A stretch of DNA of 64,000 bases from Oscillospiraceae bacterium (GCA_017434755.1 JAFRER010000021.1:217375-281374); one strand, 5' to 3'; shown: positions 26,884 through 35,439, numbered from the stretch's first letter. The notes: generated by a model not told the origin, from the letters alone. A program made the numbers and translations.

Positions 26884-28865
26884 CCCGCGTCCACCTCCGT
26901 CAGCCTGTCGATTCCGAGACGCTCCACCGTCCCCTTAAGCGGTACGCCAGTCTTATCATCCCAGCCGAAGGCGCGCCAGTGCGAGGAGACCTGCTCCCTG
27001 TTTTTCTCGAGCGTCACTCCCTTGAGCGGGCCCGAGGAAAGAGCAGGTTCTCCGAGCATGCGTTTTGGGAGCTTTACCGATGCGGGATCTATCCCCTGCT
27101 TGATGTTGAACAGTTGCCTCAGGGTCTGGATCCTCTCGCCGATCTCCATATAGTGGTCGCCGTCATAGTCCCAGCCTTCGGCCGCGTTGAGGTACTCCAC
27201 CAGTTTCCACATGTGCACGCCCATCATCTGGCCGTAATAGCAGCCGCCCGCGCCGTCCACCAGCATGGTGTAGCAGGCGTTTGCCTTGCTCACATAGGCG
27301 AGGGTCTCGGTGTCCTCAAGGTCCTCCTTCTTCGGATGGAGTTTCGCGGGAGGTGCCCAGGAGCAGATGTCGCAGAGACTCATCGCCCCGTACTCGATGC
27401 CCATGCCGACGGTGTGCTTGCCGGGAGCGGGCTCCGCCACAAAGTGCACGCCGAGCTGCGGGTCATTCCGTGCGTCGTGCATGCCGGGCTCCTGCCCGCC
27501 GATGTGCATCGCGTATTCTTTGCCGCCGAAGCGCTCCGAGGCCCGTTTCACACCGTCTGCGATCGCATCGCCGAAGCCCTCGCGGGCCACCATCTTTTTC
27601 ACCAAAGCCAATATAGCCTCGGTGTTGCCCCAGCTGAGCTCCAGCCCGTCGGTCTGCTCATTCGTGAGGATGCCGTTCTCATAGCATTCGATTGCCCAGG
27701 CTACCGTATTTCCGGCGGAGATCGTGTCCATTCCGGCCCGGTTGAGCAGCTCGTTGAGCTGATAGATCGAATCAAGGCTCCAGTTCATCAGCAGCGGTCC
27801 GAAGGCCTCGATGGTCTCGTACTCCGGCTTGTGGGTCTCATCGAACTCAACGTATTTCCGTCCGCGGATGTTCAGCTTTCCGCCGCAGCCGAGGGGGCAG
27901 GAATAGCAGTGATATTTTGCCGTCTCGATCTTGTTGATATGCTCCGGGTTGTAGACCATGTCCATCCGGCGCACGTCCTTCGGCGTGCCGGCCCAGTTTT
28001 TCAGGGGCCCGTCGCCGCTGGTGATGGCAAGGGAGGTGTTGGCCTGCGTTCCCCACTCGCGGAACATATAGGATGTCAGTGCGCCGTCCATGGGCATATA
28101 GGGCAGATGCCCCATCATGCGGCCTCCAAATCCGATGAAGACTCCCAGGCCGCTCGGCAGCGTCATCTTCAGCAGTTTGCGGCCGAGTTCCTTTGACAGC
28201 GCCTTTATCTTGTCCGGGTCCGCGCTGCGCATGGGCAGGGAACCCGCCAGCACCACCGCCTTGAGTCTCTTGCTGCCCATCACGGCACCGACTCCGCTCC
28301 TTGCGGCAATGCGCCCGCCCTCGTTGCAGATACCGGAAATGAGCGAGAGCTTCTCCCCCGAGAGCCCGATGCAGGCAATGCAGGGCTTCTTGCGGCAGGC
28401 CCCGTCGAGATCCTCATGCAGAGCTTTCTCCGCCTCCATGGCATCCATGCCCCAGTACTTCGAGGCGTCCCGCAGCTCCGCGTTCTTCCCGTCGCAGTAG
28501 AGATACACGGGTTTTTCCGCCATGCCGGACACAAATATCGCGTCATAGCCGCACTGCTTGATGGCAGGTGCGAACAGACCGCCGCAGTTGGCGTCTCCCC
28601 AGCCGCCGGTGAGCGGGCTCTTGCAGGCGACCGTCCAGCGTCCCGTCAGGAACGCGCCGGTGCCGCAGAGGGCACCGCAGGCAAAGGCAAGGATGTTGTC
28701 CGGCCCCAGAGGGTCCGCCCCTGCGGGGATATGCTTATACAGATACCAGGCCTCGAGGCCCTTTCCCGAAAGGACAGCCTCATAGACCTCCTCCGGCACC
28801 TTGAGGCTCTCCGCTTTACCGGTGCCGAGATCCACCCGCAGGATCTTGCCTGCGAAAGAGGTCAT
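26880..28865 (-). CDS. aor: Aldehyde:ferredoxin oxidoreductase family tungsten enzyme
   Basis: 661 residues. The N-terminal domain opens with GKILRVDLGTGKAE and contains GRWTVACKSPLTGGWGDANCGG, typical of AOR tungstopterin binding. Later segments include RSGVGAVMGSKRLKAV and the cysteine motif CYSCPLGCGG (about residue 290), followed near the C-terminus by DGAGGCYYGQ; these supply [4Fe-4S] ligands. Enzymes of the family oxidise aldehydes or reduce acids, and some relatives (benzoyl-CoA reductase BamB type) act on other substrates. It is the fourth gene of the operon from 32962 and overlaps both neighbours by 4 bp. The substrate is likely the product of the upstream SDR or flavoenzyme, which is inference. 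Confidence 0.93.
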   Translation of the reverse strand: MTSFAGKILRVDLGTGKAESLKVPEEVYEAVLSGKGLEAWYLYKHIPAGADPLGPDNILAFACGALCGTGAFLTGRWTVACKSPLTGGWGDANCGGLFAPAIKQCGYDAIFVSGMAEKPVYLYCDGKNAELRDASKYWGMDAMEAEKALHEDLDGACRKKPCIACIGLSGEKLSLISGICNEGGRIAARSGVGAVMGSKRLKAVVLAGSLPMRSADPDKIKALSKELGRKLLKMTLPSGLGVFIGFGGRMMGHLPYMPMDGALTSYMFREWGTQANTSLAITSGDGPLKNWAGTPKDVRRMDMVYNPEHINKIETAKYHCYSCPLGCGGKLNIRGRKYVEFDETHKPEYETIEAFGPLLMNWSLDSIYQLNELLNRAGMDTISAGNTVAWAIECYENGILTNEQTDGLELSWGNTEAILALVKKMVAREGFGDAIADGVKRASERFGGKEYAMHIGGQEPGMHDARNDPQLGVHFVAEPAPGKHTVGMGIEYGAMSLCDICSWAPPAKLHPKKEDLEDTETLAYVSKANACYTMLVDGAGGCYYGQMMGVHMWKLVEYLNAAEGWDYDGDHYMEIGERIQTLRQLFNIKQGIDPASVKLPKRMLGEPALSSGPLKGVTLEKNREQVSSHWRAFGWDDKTGVPLKGTVERLGIDRLTEVDAG

Positions 28866-30001
28866 CTGTCGTACTCTCCGAATTCGCAGCCAATGCCGGT
28901 GGCCTCGACCTCATCAATAAGGGTCTCTTTGCCGCCTGTTCCGCGTTTGTAGAGCTTGAGAACGCCCCAGCCGTTGCCGCCGTTCCACAGCCTGTTGTGG
29001 CGTTTGAGACCGGTGGGCGCTTCGTAGTTAATATTCAGCATGTCGGACTTGCTGCACCAGATCTCCGTGTCGAGCTTGGCAGTGGCAGTGGTCTGCACCA
29101 CGTGCCAGTGGATCTTGTCTTCGGTCTCCTCGCAGTCAAACTTCGTGCCGGAGAGCGTCCAGAACTTGGAGAAGTTGAACTCATAGTCCTTCCCTTCGTA
29201 GTAAAACTCGCCCAGAAGCTTCCGGTCGAGGGCCACTGGCCCGACTTTCGGGCGTCCGCCGCCGATGTTGAAGACGGAATTCTCAAGTTTCTTCCCGGTG
29301 ATCTTGCTGCGCAGCTCGTTACTCGAGAGCCACACCCAGGGAGAGGTGAAGTCGCCGCCCCAGTTCTTGTCCGCATAGCCGTTGCAGGTCTCGGGACGGA
29401 CATTGTATTTCACACCGTTGAGGATGATCTCGCCGCTGTATTTGCTCTTCATGCCCTCCGCGTGCCAGAACATCTCGAAAGCGTTGATGTTGCGGAAGAA
29501 CTTGCCCGCGCCGTAGCCCACGTGGAAGGCGATCTGCTTGTCTATGTCCAGCCTCCAGCTCATTGTGCCCGCGTCGCACATCCATTCCGGGTGCGCGTCG
29601 CGCTGCTCGGGCGTGACGGTCACGGTGCCCTCGGTATGGGTCTCGGAACAGGTGCAACCGCCGCAGGAGATCGCATACGGGGCGTCCGGATGCAGGCTCA
29701 CGTCCTTCCAGGCATAGAAGTTGTGCAGCTGGCCGTGGTCCACGCCCCAGAAGCCCACGTTCACCATCACATAGGAGGGCAGGATGCCTTCCGCCTGCTT
29801 CTGCGGATCGTTCCAGACTATGACGGGCTCATCCGCCGCACGCGCGGGATTGCAGGCAAAGAACTCGATGTAGAACGGCTTCTTCTCTCCTGTCTCGGCG
29901 TTCTCTGCGGTCAGGGAATGCCACCACCAGTCGTATCCTTTTTTTGCAAGGGGACCGCGCAGCATGAAAGCGTTGCGTGAAATGTCATGAATATTGGCCA
30001 T
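28862..30001 (-). CDS. Tocopherol cyclase-like protein
   Basis: 379 residues, no signal peptide. The segment at 208-229, NGYADKNWGGDFTSPWVWLSS, matches the plant and cyanobacterial tocopherol cyclase signature (YAEKNWGxxFP..W.W). Other parts are rich in aromatic residues and beta strands (YDWWWHSL, VGFWGVDHGQLHNFYAW, GAGKFFRNINAFEMFWHAEG), as in lipocalin-like or CrtC-type folds. The family cyclises or hydrates prenyl-type double bonds in the known members, but most bacterial relatives are uncharacterised. Its operon partners reduce enoates and oxidise alcohols and aldehydes, so a hydrophobic, isoprenoid or steroid-like substrate is a reasonable guess. Confidence 0.7.
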   Translation of the reverse strand: MANIHDISRNAFMLRGPLAKKGYDWWWHSLTAENAETGEKKPFYIEFFACNPARAADEPVIVWNDPQKQAEGILPSYVMVNVGFWGVDHGQLHNFYAWKDVSLHPDAPYAISCGGCTCSETHTEGTVTVTPEQRDAHPEWMCDAGTMSWRLDIDKQIAFHVGYGAGKFFRNINAFEMFWHAEGMKSKYSGEIILNGVKYNVRPETCNGYADKNWGGDFTSPWVWLSSNELRSKITGKKLENSVFNIGGGRPKVGPVALDRKLLGEFYYEGKDYEFNFSKFWTLSGTKFDCEETEDKIHWHVVQTTATAKLDTEIWCSKSDMLNINYEAPTGLKRHNRLWNGGNGWGVLKLYKRGTGGKETLIDEVEATGIGCEFGEYDR

Positions 30002-30013
30002 GTCCTTGTCTCC

Positions 30014-30841
30014 TTATTTCAATGTTTTTTTGAGCTTGATATCCTCCAGGATGCCTTCCTCTTCCTCTTTGACCCGTTTGACGAAGCGGCGGAGCTTGCC
30101 CTTCTGTGCGCTGATATAGAGCTTCTTCACGGGCGGGACCGCATTCATGAGGATCTTGCTGGGCAGATACACCGGACAGGGATAGATGTGGTCCTTGTCC
30201 TTGTCCACCCCTTTCACAACAGCCTTTGCGACCTTTTCCGGCGCCTGTACGGGGAACGGAGGCTCCATCTTGCGTCCGCCGCCGCCCACGTTGAAAAAGT
30301 TGGTCTTTGTGGAGACGGGGTATATGCAGGAGATCTGCAGATTCTCGGGCGTTTCGTCACGGATGGCCTGCTGGAATCCTTTCATCGCGAACTTAGTCGC
30401 GGCATACAGGGCATATCCGGGGATCGCCATCTCGCCCATGGCGGAGATCGTGTACACCAGCCTGCCCTCGCGTCCGTCCAGATGGTTCAGATACTTGGAA
30501 TAGGTATAGATGTGCGACACGGTGTTGAGATCGAATATCCTCTGGATGCGGTTCCAGTCCTCATAATCGAAGCGCTCGTAGTACGGGGCGCCGGCGTTGC
30601 AGAAGAAGATATCGATCTTGTCGAACACCTCCTCCGCCTTCGCAAACAGCGCGTCCACACCTTCCTTCGTGCTCAGGTCGCAGGAGAACGGGATCACGTT
30701 GTCTCCGTAGCCGGTGATTTTATCCGCACCGCGCGCCGCTGCGATGATGCGGTTGCCCTCCTGTGCCACGAGCTCGGAGAGGATGGATTTTCCTATGCCG
30801 CTCGAGGCTCCGGTCACAACAATGCTTTTGTTGCTGATCAT
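30014..30841 (-). CDS. Short-chain dehydrogenase/reductase
   Basis: 275 residues. VTGASSGIGKSI is the cofactor loop, FCNAGAPYYERF follows, and the catalytic Ser-Tyr-Lys set is YTISAMGEMAIPGYALYAATKFA. The tail after residue 240 is very basic (KGKLRRFVKRVKEEEEGILEDIKLKKTLK), perhaps for membrane contact. It lies 42 bp after the flavoenzyme gene and 12 bp before the tocopherol-cyclase-like gene. A hydroxysteroid dehydrogenase-type role would fit but is not shown by sequence. Confidence 0.92.
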   Translation of the reverse strand: MISNKSIVVTGASSGIGKSILSELVAQEGNRIIAAARGADKITGYGDNVIPFSCDLSTKEGVDALFAKAEEVFDKIDIFFCNAGAPYYERFDYEDWNRIQRIFDLNTVSHIYTYSKYLNHLDGREGRLVYTISAMGEMAIPGYALYAATKFAMKGFQQAIRDETPENLQISCIYPVSTKTNFFNVGGGGRKMEPPFPVQAPEKVAKAVVKGVDKDKDHIYPCPVYLPSKILMNAVPPVKKLYISAQKGKLRRFVKRVKEEEEGILEDIKLKKTLK

Positions 30842-30883
30842 TTCGATTCACGCTCCTTGTATATCATGTATGGTGTTACTGTT

Positions 30884-32962
30884 TCAGCGGATCGACATCA
30901 CGGCGTCATATGCGCTGTGGCAGGCATCGGCTATGGTGCCGCTCTTCATCGCGTCGCCCACGCGCCAGATCCTGCGCACGCTCAGCTCGTCAAGCTCTCT
31001 GGCAAGCCTGCCGTCCGGACGGACGCCGAGGGAGAGAACGAGATAATCCGCCGGGATAAATCTCCTCTTCCCGGTCTTCACGTCCTCGGTCACGACGCCG
31101 TCCTCGCCGATGGAGACCAGCTTCGAGCCGGTCTCGAACTTCGTGTCCGTCTTCGTCAGGCGCTCCATCTCATCGTCCACCAGCTGGAACCAGGTCCCCG
31201 GTGCGATTTCATCCGCCATCTCGATCACGGTCACATGGTTGCCCGTCTCGCAGAGGATCTCCGCGGTCTCTAGCCCCGTCATGCCGGAGCCCGCCACCAC
31301 CACATCCGCATTGCTCAGCACCTTCTCGCGGTGGATGATCTGCGGCGCGGTGAAGACGTTCTCCCGGTCAATGCCCTGTATCGAGCGCGGCCGGATCGGC
31401 TCGGCGCCCGTGGCCACCACGACGCCCCAGGGATCCATGTCCGCTATTTCTTTCGCGGAGAGCTCCTTCCCTAGCTCGATCTTCGCCCCGGCTTTCTTAG
31501 CCGCGGTCATCAGATCCTCGATGCACCAGTAGAGCTTGTCCTTCAGATTGCAAGCGGCCGCCGTGATCACCTGTCCGCCGGGCTTTTTCTCCTTCTCGTA
31601 CACGGTCACGTCGAAGCCCCTCATGGCAAGAGTCTGCGCCGCCGTGAGCCCCGCGGGACCGGCTCCGAGCACGATCATCTTCCGACCTTCGCCGTCCTTT
31701 GGCATATTGAAGTATTCCTTCTCGCGGGCTACGCTCATGTTCAGTGCGCACTCGCCCGGCTTGCCCACGCCCGCGTTCGTCATGAAGGAACGGATGCAGT
31801 TAAGGCAGCCGATGCAGCGGCGTATGTCCTCCGGATGTCCGGATGCAGCCTTTTCCACCCAGTGCGGATCACAGATGAAAGTGCGCGCGGAGGCCACGAA
31901 GTCCTGATCTCCCTCAAGGAGCTGCTTCTCAGCCTGTTCCGGCGTGCGGATCACGTTCGCGGCGATTACGGGAATGGAGACCACGCTCTTGATCTCCCGC
32001 GCCAGATACTTTCTCCAGCCCGGTTCGAAGGAGGTGGGCTCGAGCCAGTAGTTATAGGCGTCATAACAGGCGGAGGTCACATTGATGGCGTCCACCGTCA
32101 GTTCCTCCAGCCTCTTCGCTATGAGCTTGCCGGTCTCGATATCGTAGCCCGTACCCTCGCGGCCTATCCTTGCATACATCTCGTCCGCCGTCAGGCGCAC
32201 GGTGAGCGGATAGTCCCTTCCGCAGCGCTCGCGGATGCCCTGTATGATCTCCGTGATGAAGCGCATGCGGTTATCAAAGCTGCCGCCGTATTCATCGGTG
32301 CGGCGGTTCGTGTGCGGCGAGAGGAACTGCTGGATGATGTATCCGTGCCCCGCATGGAGCTCCACGCAGTCCACGCCGGCCTTCTTGCAGCGTTCAGCGG
32401 CATCGATGAAGTCCTCAATAAGCGAACGAACCTCCCGCTTGGACATGGCGTGCATCCGCGTGGCACCGTGCTTGGCAAGCTCCACTTTCGAGGGTGCCTG
32501 CACGGAGAAGCAGATGCCCTTTTTCTCCATGCCGAGAAGGACCGGCGTGCACTTGAATATCTTGTCCATCACGCCCGGGTAGCGGTCGGCCACCGGGATC
32601 ACGAGAGGCAGGGAGTTGATGGCGCTGGCCATGCCCTGACGGCCCGGATGGTGCAGCTGGATGCATAGCTTCGCCCCGTGTCGGTGCAGCCGCTCGGCAA
32701 ACTCCCGCATGGGCTCGATGTGGTAATCATGGCTCATGGCGAGTTGGGTGAAGGTGGATGCGCCGCCCATGTCGTTCACGCGGCAGATGCCGGGGATGAT
32801 CATGCCGACACCGCCTTTGGCGCGTTCCTCGTAATAGTCCATCAGCCTTTCCGTCGGTTTTCCGTCAGTCTGGCCGAGAGAGAATTCCGCAGCCGTCATA
32901 ACGGTGCGGTTTTTGACTGTCATACTGCCTATCTTCATCGGAGACAGCAGGGTCTCGTACAT
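30884..32962 (-). CDS. NADH:flavin oxidoreductase / 2,4-dienoyl-CoA or enoate reductase (BaiH/FadH-like)
   Basis: 692 residues from the ATG at 32962 behind AAGGAGG. An N-terminal FMN TIM barrel of the old-yellow-enzyme type (LLSPMKIGSMTVKNRTVM, CIQLHHPGRQG, VELHAGHGYIIQQFLSPHTNRRTDEYGGS) is followed by cysteines CIGCLNCIRSF and, later, GECALNMS for a [4Fe-4S] cluster, then an FAD/NAD domain (IVLGAGPAGLTAAQTLAM, then GSGMTGLETAEIL). This architecture reduces conjugated C=C bonds, as in FadH, BaiCD/BaiH and 2-enoate reductases. The Cx2Cx2C spacing differs slightly from the usual Cx2Cx3C. First gene of a six-gene operon, so it probably initiates a reductive pathway. Confidence 0.92.
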   Translation of the reverse strand: MYETLLSPMKIGSMTVKNRTVMTAAEFSLGQTDGKPTERLMDYYEERAKGGVGMIIPGICRVNDMGGASTFTQLAMSHDYHIEPMREFAERLHRHGAKLCIQLHHPGRQGMASAINSLPLVIPVADRYPGVMDKIFKCTPVLLGMEKKGICFSVQAPSKVELAKHGATRMHAMSKREVRSLIEDFIDAAERCKKAGVDCVELHAGHGYIIQQFLSPHTNRRTDEYGGSFDNRMRFITEIIQGIRERCGRDYPLTVRLTADEMYARIGREGTGYDIETGKLIAKRLEELTVDAINVTSACYDAYNYWLEPTSFEPGWRKYLAREIKSVVSIPVIAANVIRTPEQAEKQLLEGDQDFVASARTFICDPHWVEKAASGHPEDIRRCIGCLNCIRSFMTNAGVGKPGECALNMSVAREKEYFNMPKDGEGRKMIVLGAGPAGLTAAQTLAMRGFDVTVYEKEKKPGGQVITAAACNLKDKLYWCIEDLMTAAKKAGAKIELGKELSAKEIADMDPWGVVVATGAEPIRPRSIQGIDRENVFTAPQIIHREKVLSNADVVVAGSGMTGLETAEILCETGNHVTVIEMADEIAPGTWFQLVDDEMERLTKTDTKFETGSKLVSIGEDGVVTEDVKTGKRRFIPADYLVLSLGVRPDGRLARELDELSVRRIWRVGDAMKSGTIADACHSAYDAVMSIR

Positions 32963-33001
32963 AAAAACAGGCCTCCTTCCCATCGTTTCTGTCTACTGAT
33001 A

Positions 33002-33030
33002 AATATACCCTTTAAGCATTTCAGCGTCAA
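33002..33030 (-). promoter_or_regulatory. Promoter of the flavoenzyme-to-MoaD operon
   Basis: TTGACG (33030-33025), 17 bp spacer, TATATT (33007-33002) on the minus strand. Confidence 0.7.
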
Positions 33031-33062
33031 TGATTTAGTGGAAAAAGCCAAAAACTATTTGC

Positions 33063-33263
33063 CTAAAAAGCCGGTTTTGCATGATTATATACAAAAACAG
33101 GATCGGTATCCTCGTACCGGTCCTGCACTTTCTTTCTGTTATACGCTTTCGGTTTCTTCGGCCTGCGGGTCACGGGAGATCTCGTCCAGAGGCTCCGCCG
33201 CCTTGAATCCTGCTCCCGTTTTTTCTTCTTTGAGAGCTTTTCATACGGTATGAACTTTTCCAT
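33063..33263 (-). CDS. Small basic conserved clostridial protein
   Basis: 66 residues with a strong AAAGGAGG ribosome site. The first 45 residues (MEKFIPYEKLSKKKKRE, SPVTRRPKKPKAYNRKK) resemble a small lysine/arginine-rich protein I recall as widespread in Lachnospiraceae and relatives; its function is unknown. The final 15 codons run across the terminator hairpin at 33093-33125, so the C-terminal end is encoded in the terminator itself. A nucleic-acid or ribosome-binding role would fit the charge but is a guess. Confidence 0.75.
   Translation of the reverse strand: MEKFIPYEKLSKKKKREQDSRRRSLWTRSPVTRRPKKPKAYNRKKVQDRYEDTDPVFVYNHAKPAF
33093..33125 (-). terminator. Terminator overlapping the end of the small basic protein gene
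   Basis: An 11-bp stem (33125-33115 with 33108-33098, one mismatch) with a 6-nt loop, followed on the minus strand by T5. Confidence 0.8.
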
Positions 33264-33325
33264 GAGAGCCTCCTTTCTCTGCTGTGTTGTGATTCTTTGT
33301 TATTCAATTCCGTATTTCCAACAGC

Positions 33326-33354
33326 AATGTAGCATATGCGGACCGCGCATGCAA
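33326..33354 (-). promoter_or_regulatory. Promoter of the small basic protein gene
   Basis: TTGCAT (33354-33349), 17 bp spacer, TACATT (33331-33326) on the minus strand. Confidence 0.5.
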
Positions 33355-33388
33355 CCGGTTTTATCGCTTTTTCTCCAGTCAAAGAAAT

Positions 33389-33419
33389 TCCCCTCTTTCC
33401 GCCAAACGGAAAGAGGGGA
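33389..33419 (-). terminator. Hairpin terminator after the DUF4097 gene
   Basis: A perfect 13-bp stem (33389-33401 with 33407-33419), loop of 5 nt, followed on the minus strand by the AT-rich AATTTCTTT. Confidence 0.7.
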
Positions 33420-33443
33420 CTATCATATAGCAGCTTCTGTGCT

Positions 33444-34397
33444 TTACTTGACGCTTATATCGATCTTGCCGGTGTCGGTCTCGATCTCGCATCTGCCGCC
33501 GTTCACGGACTTCGGCACGCTCACCTTGCCCGTGTCGGACTTTGCAAAGAAGTTCTTTTCGGAAAGCAGTGTCCCGGTAACGTCTCCGGTGCTTGTCCTT
33601 ACATAGATCTCCGCCGCGTCGCAGGCATCGAATTCCACGTCGCCTGTGCCTCTGGTTATGTTGAAGTTGCCCATAGCAACGACGTTTTTCATGGTCAGAT
33701 CCCCGGTCGTGCCCTTGGATGTGAGATTATCGCAGCTGATGTCCTGCAACCTGATCTTCCCGGTGCTTACACCGACGAACATGTCCCCGCCGCAGCTGAC
33801 GGACTCCACGGTGATATGTCCGGTGGTCGCCTTGAGATCCAGCTCGCCTGCGGTGATGTTCTCCGTTTTGATATCGCCGGTGGTCACATGTATCATGAGC
33901 AGACCCTTTACGGGAGCATAGAAATCGATATCCGCGGTGTCGCCCTTGATCGAAGCGCTTTCAAAGGAGAAGTCGGCGGGGATATCGATATCGCCCGTGT
34001 CGGTCTTTATGCTGAGCTCGGCATAGCTGCTTCCGGGGAGATACACCGTGATCTCCGGGGTCCTGGTATTGAAGCCGAAATGCTCGTTCCACTTCCGCTC
34101 GTCCTTCTCTTTGATCGTGAGCGTTCCGTTGGAGACGGAGACTTCGTGCTTGAGGTTCTCCTCTTCAAAGCACACCACACTGCACTCTCCGTCGACTGCC
34201 GGCCTGAATGCGATCTTTTCGGCCGTCACGTCGATGTCTATGCTGCCGAATTTTTTCTTCACTGTATAGGTATTCGTCTCGTAATTGCCGTTGTCCATCT
34301 TTCTGAAATCAAACTTCATCGACGCGGCGGCAGCGATGCACACCACGGCTCCGAGTATAACCAAAGCGACTGCCACTATTATCATCACCTTTTTCAT
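33444..34397 (-). CDS. DUF4097 family beta-strand repeat protein
   Basis: 317 residues: one N-terminal TM or signal-anchor (VMIIVAVALVILGAVVCIAAA, about residues 4-24), then a long array of short beta strands. Strands carry a recurring TGDI/TGK motif about every 20 residues (SIKTDTGDIDIPADF, IHVTTGDIKTENI, LKATTGHITVESV, VGVSTGKIRLQDI, SKGTTGDLTMKNV), the mark of a right-handed beta-helix as in DUF4097 adhesin-like proteins. It overlaps the DUF1700 gene by ATGA. It is probably exposed outside the membrane; function of the module is unknown but often tied to envelope stress. Confidence 0.9.
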   Translation of the reverse strand: MKKVMIIVAVALVILGAVVCIAAAASMKFDFRKMDNGNYETNTYTVKKKFGSIDIDVTAEKIAFRPAVDGECSVVCFEEENLKHEVSVSNGTLTIKEKDERKWNEHFGFNTRTPEITVYLPGSSYAELSIKTDTGDIDIPADFSFESASIKGDTADIDFYAPVKGLLMIHVTTGDIKTENITAGELDLKATTGHITVESVSCGGDMFVGVSTGKIRLQDISCDNLTSKGTTGDLTMKNVVAMGNFNITRGTGDVEFDACDAAEIYVRTSTGDVTGTLLSEKNFFAKSDTGKVSVPKSVNGGRCEIETDTGKIDISVK

Positions 34398-34999
34398 TGT
34401 TCAACCGTCTCCTTTCCGACGAACATTGCCTTGATCCCCAGGATCATTTTTTTCGTAAGCCATATCATACCCTTGGTGAGTTCCACACATCCGTAGAACA
34501 GCAGCACCGCAAGGCCTGCACAGAGCACACCCGCTCCGAGCATGAAAAACGCGGAGCTCGGGTTGCCCTGGATCAGATACCAGACGGCTGACAGCACTCC
34601 GCCGACGGCACAGGCCGCGAGCGACATATCCACCGCCCAGATGCTGATCACGATCGCCCACAGGGATATGTAAAGCGACAGGACGATCGCAAATGCTGCT
34701 ATCAGCAGCGAGAACCAGATCGGGAAGCCGAGCACGATCAGGATGATCTCCCAGAGCTTCATGGCGCGTCTCTGTCTGACTTTCTCCTTGACGAGAGCGG
34801 AAAGCGGGACCTCATTCAGGATCTGCTCCACGATCTCATCCACGCTGCCGATGCCGGCGACCGCCTCTTCCTCGGTCAGCCCGTCTTCCACACGGTCGTC
34901 AATGCTCTCGGCATAAAAGGACAGCCTCTCCTCCAGCTCCGTCTGCGGCAGGCCCGACAGTCTGCTCCGCAGTTCATTCAAAAACTGCTCTTTATTCAT
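34394..34999 (-). CDS. DUF1700 (HAAS-domain) membrane protein
   Basis: 201 residues. The N-terminal 60 (MNKEQFLNELRSRLSGLPQTELEERLSFYAESIDDRVEDGLTEEEAVAGIGS, here given in part as FLNELRSRLSGLP and EERLSFYAE) form the HAAS-type helical domain seen with PadR regulators. TM segments follow at about 82-110, 113-138 and 145-170. The ATG at 34999 is chosen because AGGAGG lies 9 bp upstream; the earlier ATG at 35008 touches the ribosome site. It overlaps the padR-like gene by 8 bp. Confidence 0.9.
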   Translation of the reverse strand: MNKEQFLNELRSRLSGLPQTELEERLSFYAESIDDRVEDGLTEEEAVAGIGSVDEIVEQILNEVPLSALVKEKVRQRRAMKLWEIILIVLGFPIWFSLLIAAFAIVLSLYISLWAIVISIWAVDMSLAACAVGGVLSAVWYLIQGNPSSAFFMLGAGVLCAGLAVLLFYGCVELTKGMIWLTKKMILGIKAMFVGKETVEQ

Positions 35000-35312
35000 T
35001 CGGATCATCCTCCTTGGTAATAAATCTGTAGACTGCCATGATCTCTTTCCAGTCTTCTTTGAATTCCTCGATCCTCTTCAGCCCGGGTTCTTCAATATGA
35101 TAGTATTTTCGAAGTCTCCCTTCGTGCTCCGCCGTCCGGACCGTGAGCATTTTTGCAGCCTCGAGGCGTTTGAGGATCGTATACAGCGTGGATTCGGACA
35201 TATCCAGATACGGCTTCATGTCTTTGATGATTTTATAGCCGTAGGAGTCTTCATCCTTGATGGCAGCGAGCACGCATGCGTCCAGCAGCCCGCGTTTCAG
35301 CTGTATATCCAT
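34992..35312 (-). CDS. PadR family transcriptional regulator
   Basis: 106 residues, short PadR class. Winged-helix region: LKRGLLDACVLAAIKDEDSYGYKIIKDM and SESTLYTILKRLEAAKMLTVRTAEHEGRLRKYYHI, followed by a short dimerisation helix. First gene of the PadR-DUF1700-DUF4097 operon. The promoter contains a perfect inverted repeat overlapping the -10 box, so it most likely represses its own operon and is relieved by an unknown envelope signal. Ribosome site AAAGGAGG. Confidence 0.93.
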   Translation of the reverse strand: MDIQLKRGLLDACVLAAIKDEDSYGYKIIKDMKPYLDMSESTLYTILKRLEAAKMLTVRTAEHEGRLRKYYHIEEPGLKRIEEFKEDWKEIMAVYRFITKEDDPNE

Positions 35313-35362
35313 ACTATACCTCCTTTCATGCGATACATCTTATAGCGCTATACTTCTCTTTG

Positions 35363-35381
35363 CGTGATACATCGTATCACG
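35363..35381. promoter_or_regulatory. Inverted repeat, probable PadR operator
   Basis: CGTGATAC-ATC-GTATCACG has perfect 8-bp arms and covers the -10 box of the padR promoter. A degenerate second copy (GCGATACATCTTATAGC) lies at about 35330-35346. Confidence 0.72.
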
Positions 35382-35399
35382 AGGCATTAAATCTGTCAA
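35371..35399 (-). promoter_or_regulatory. Promoter of the padR operon
   Basis: TTGACA (35399-35394), 17 bp spacer, TACGAT (35376-35371) on the minus strand. Confidence 0.75.
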
Positions 35400-35439
35400 T
35401 ACCCTTTCTGTGTTTTTTTCAAAAAAGTTTCCGAACATG

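Noticed and set aside
30884-32962. A bile acid 7-alpha-dehydroxylation (bai) operon
   Set aside because: The flavoenzyme has BaiH/BaiCD architecture, but no baiB, baiE, baiF or baiG-like genes are present, and the partners (AOR, tocopherol-cyclase-like) do not belong to that pathway.
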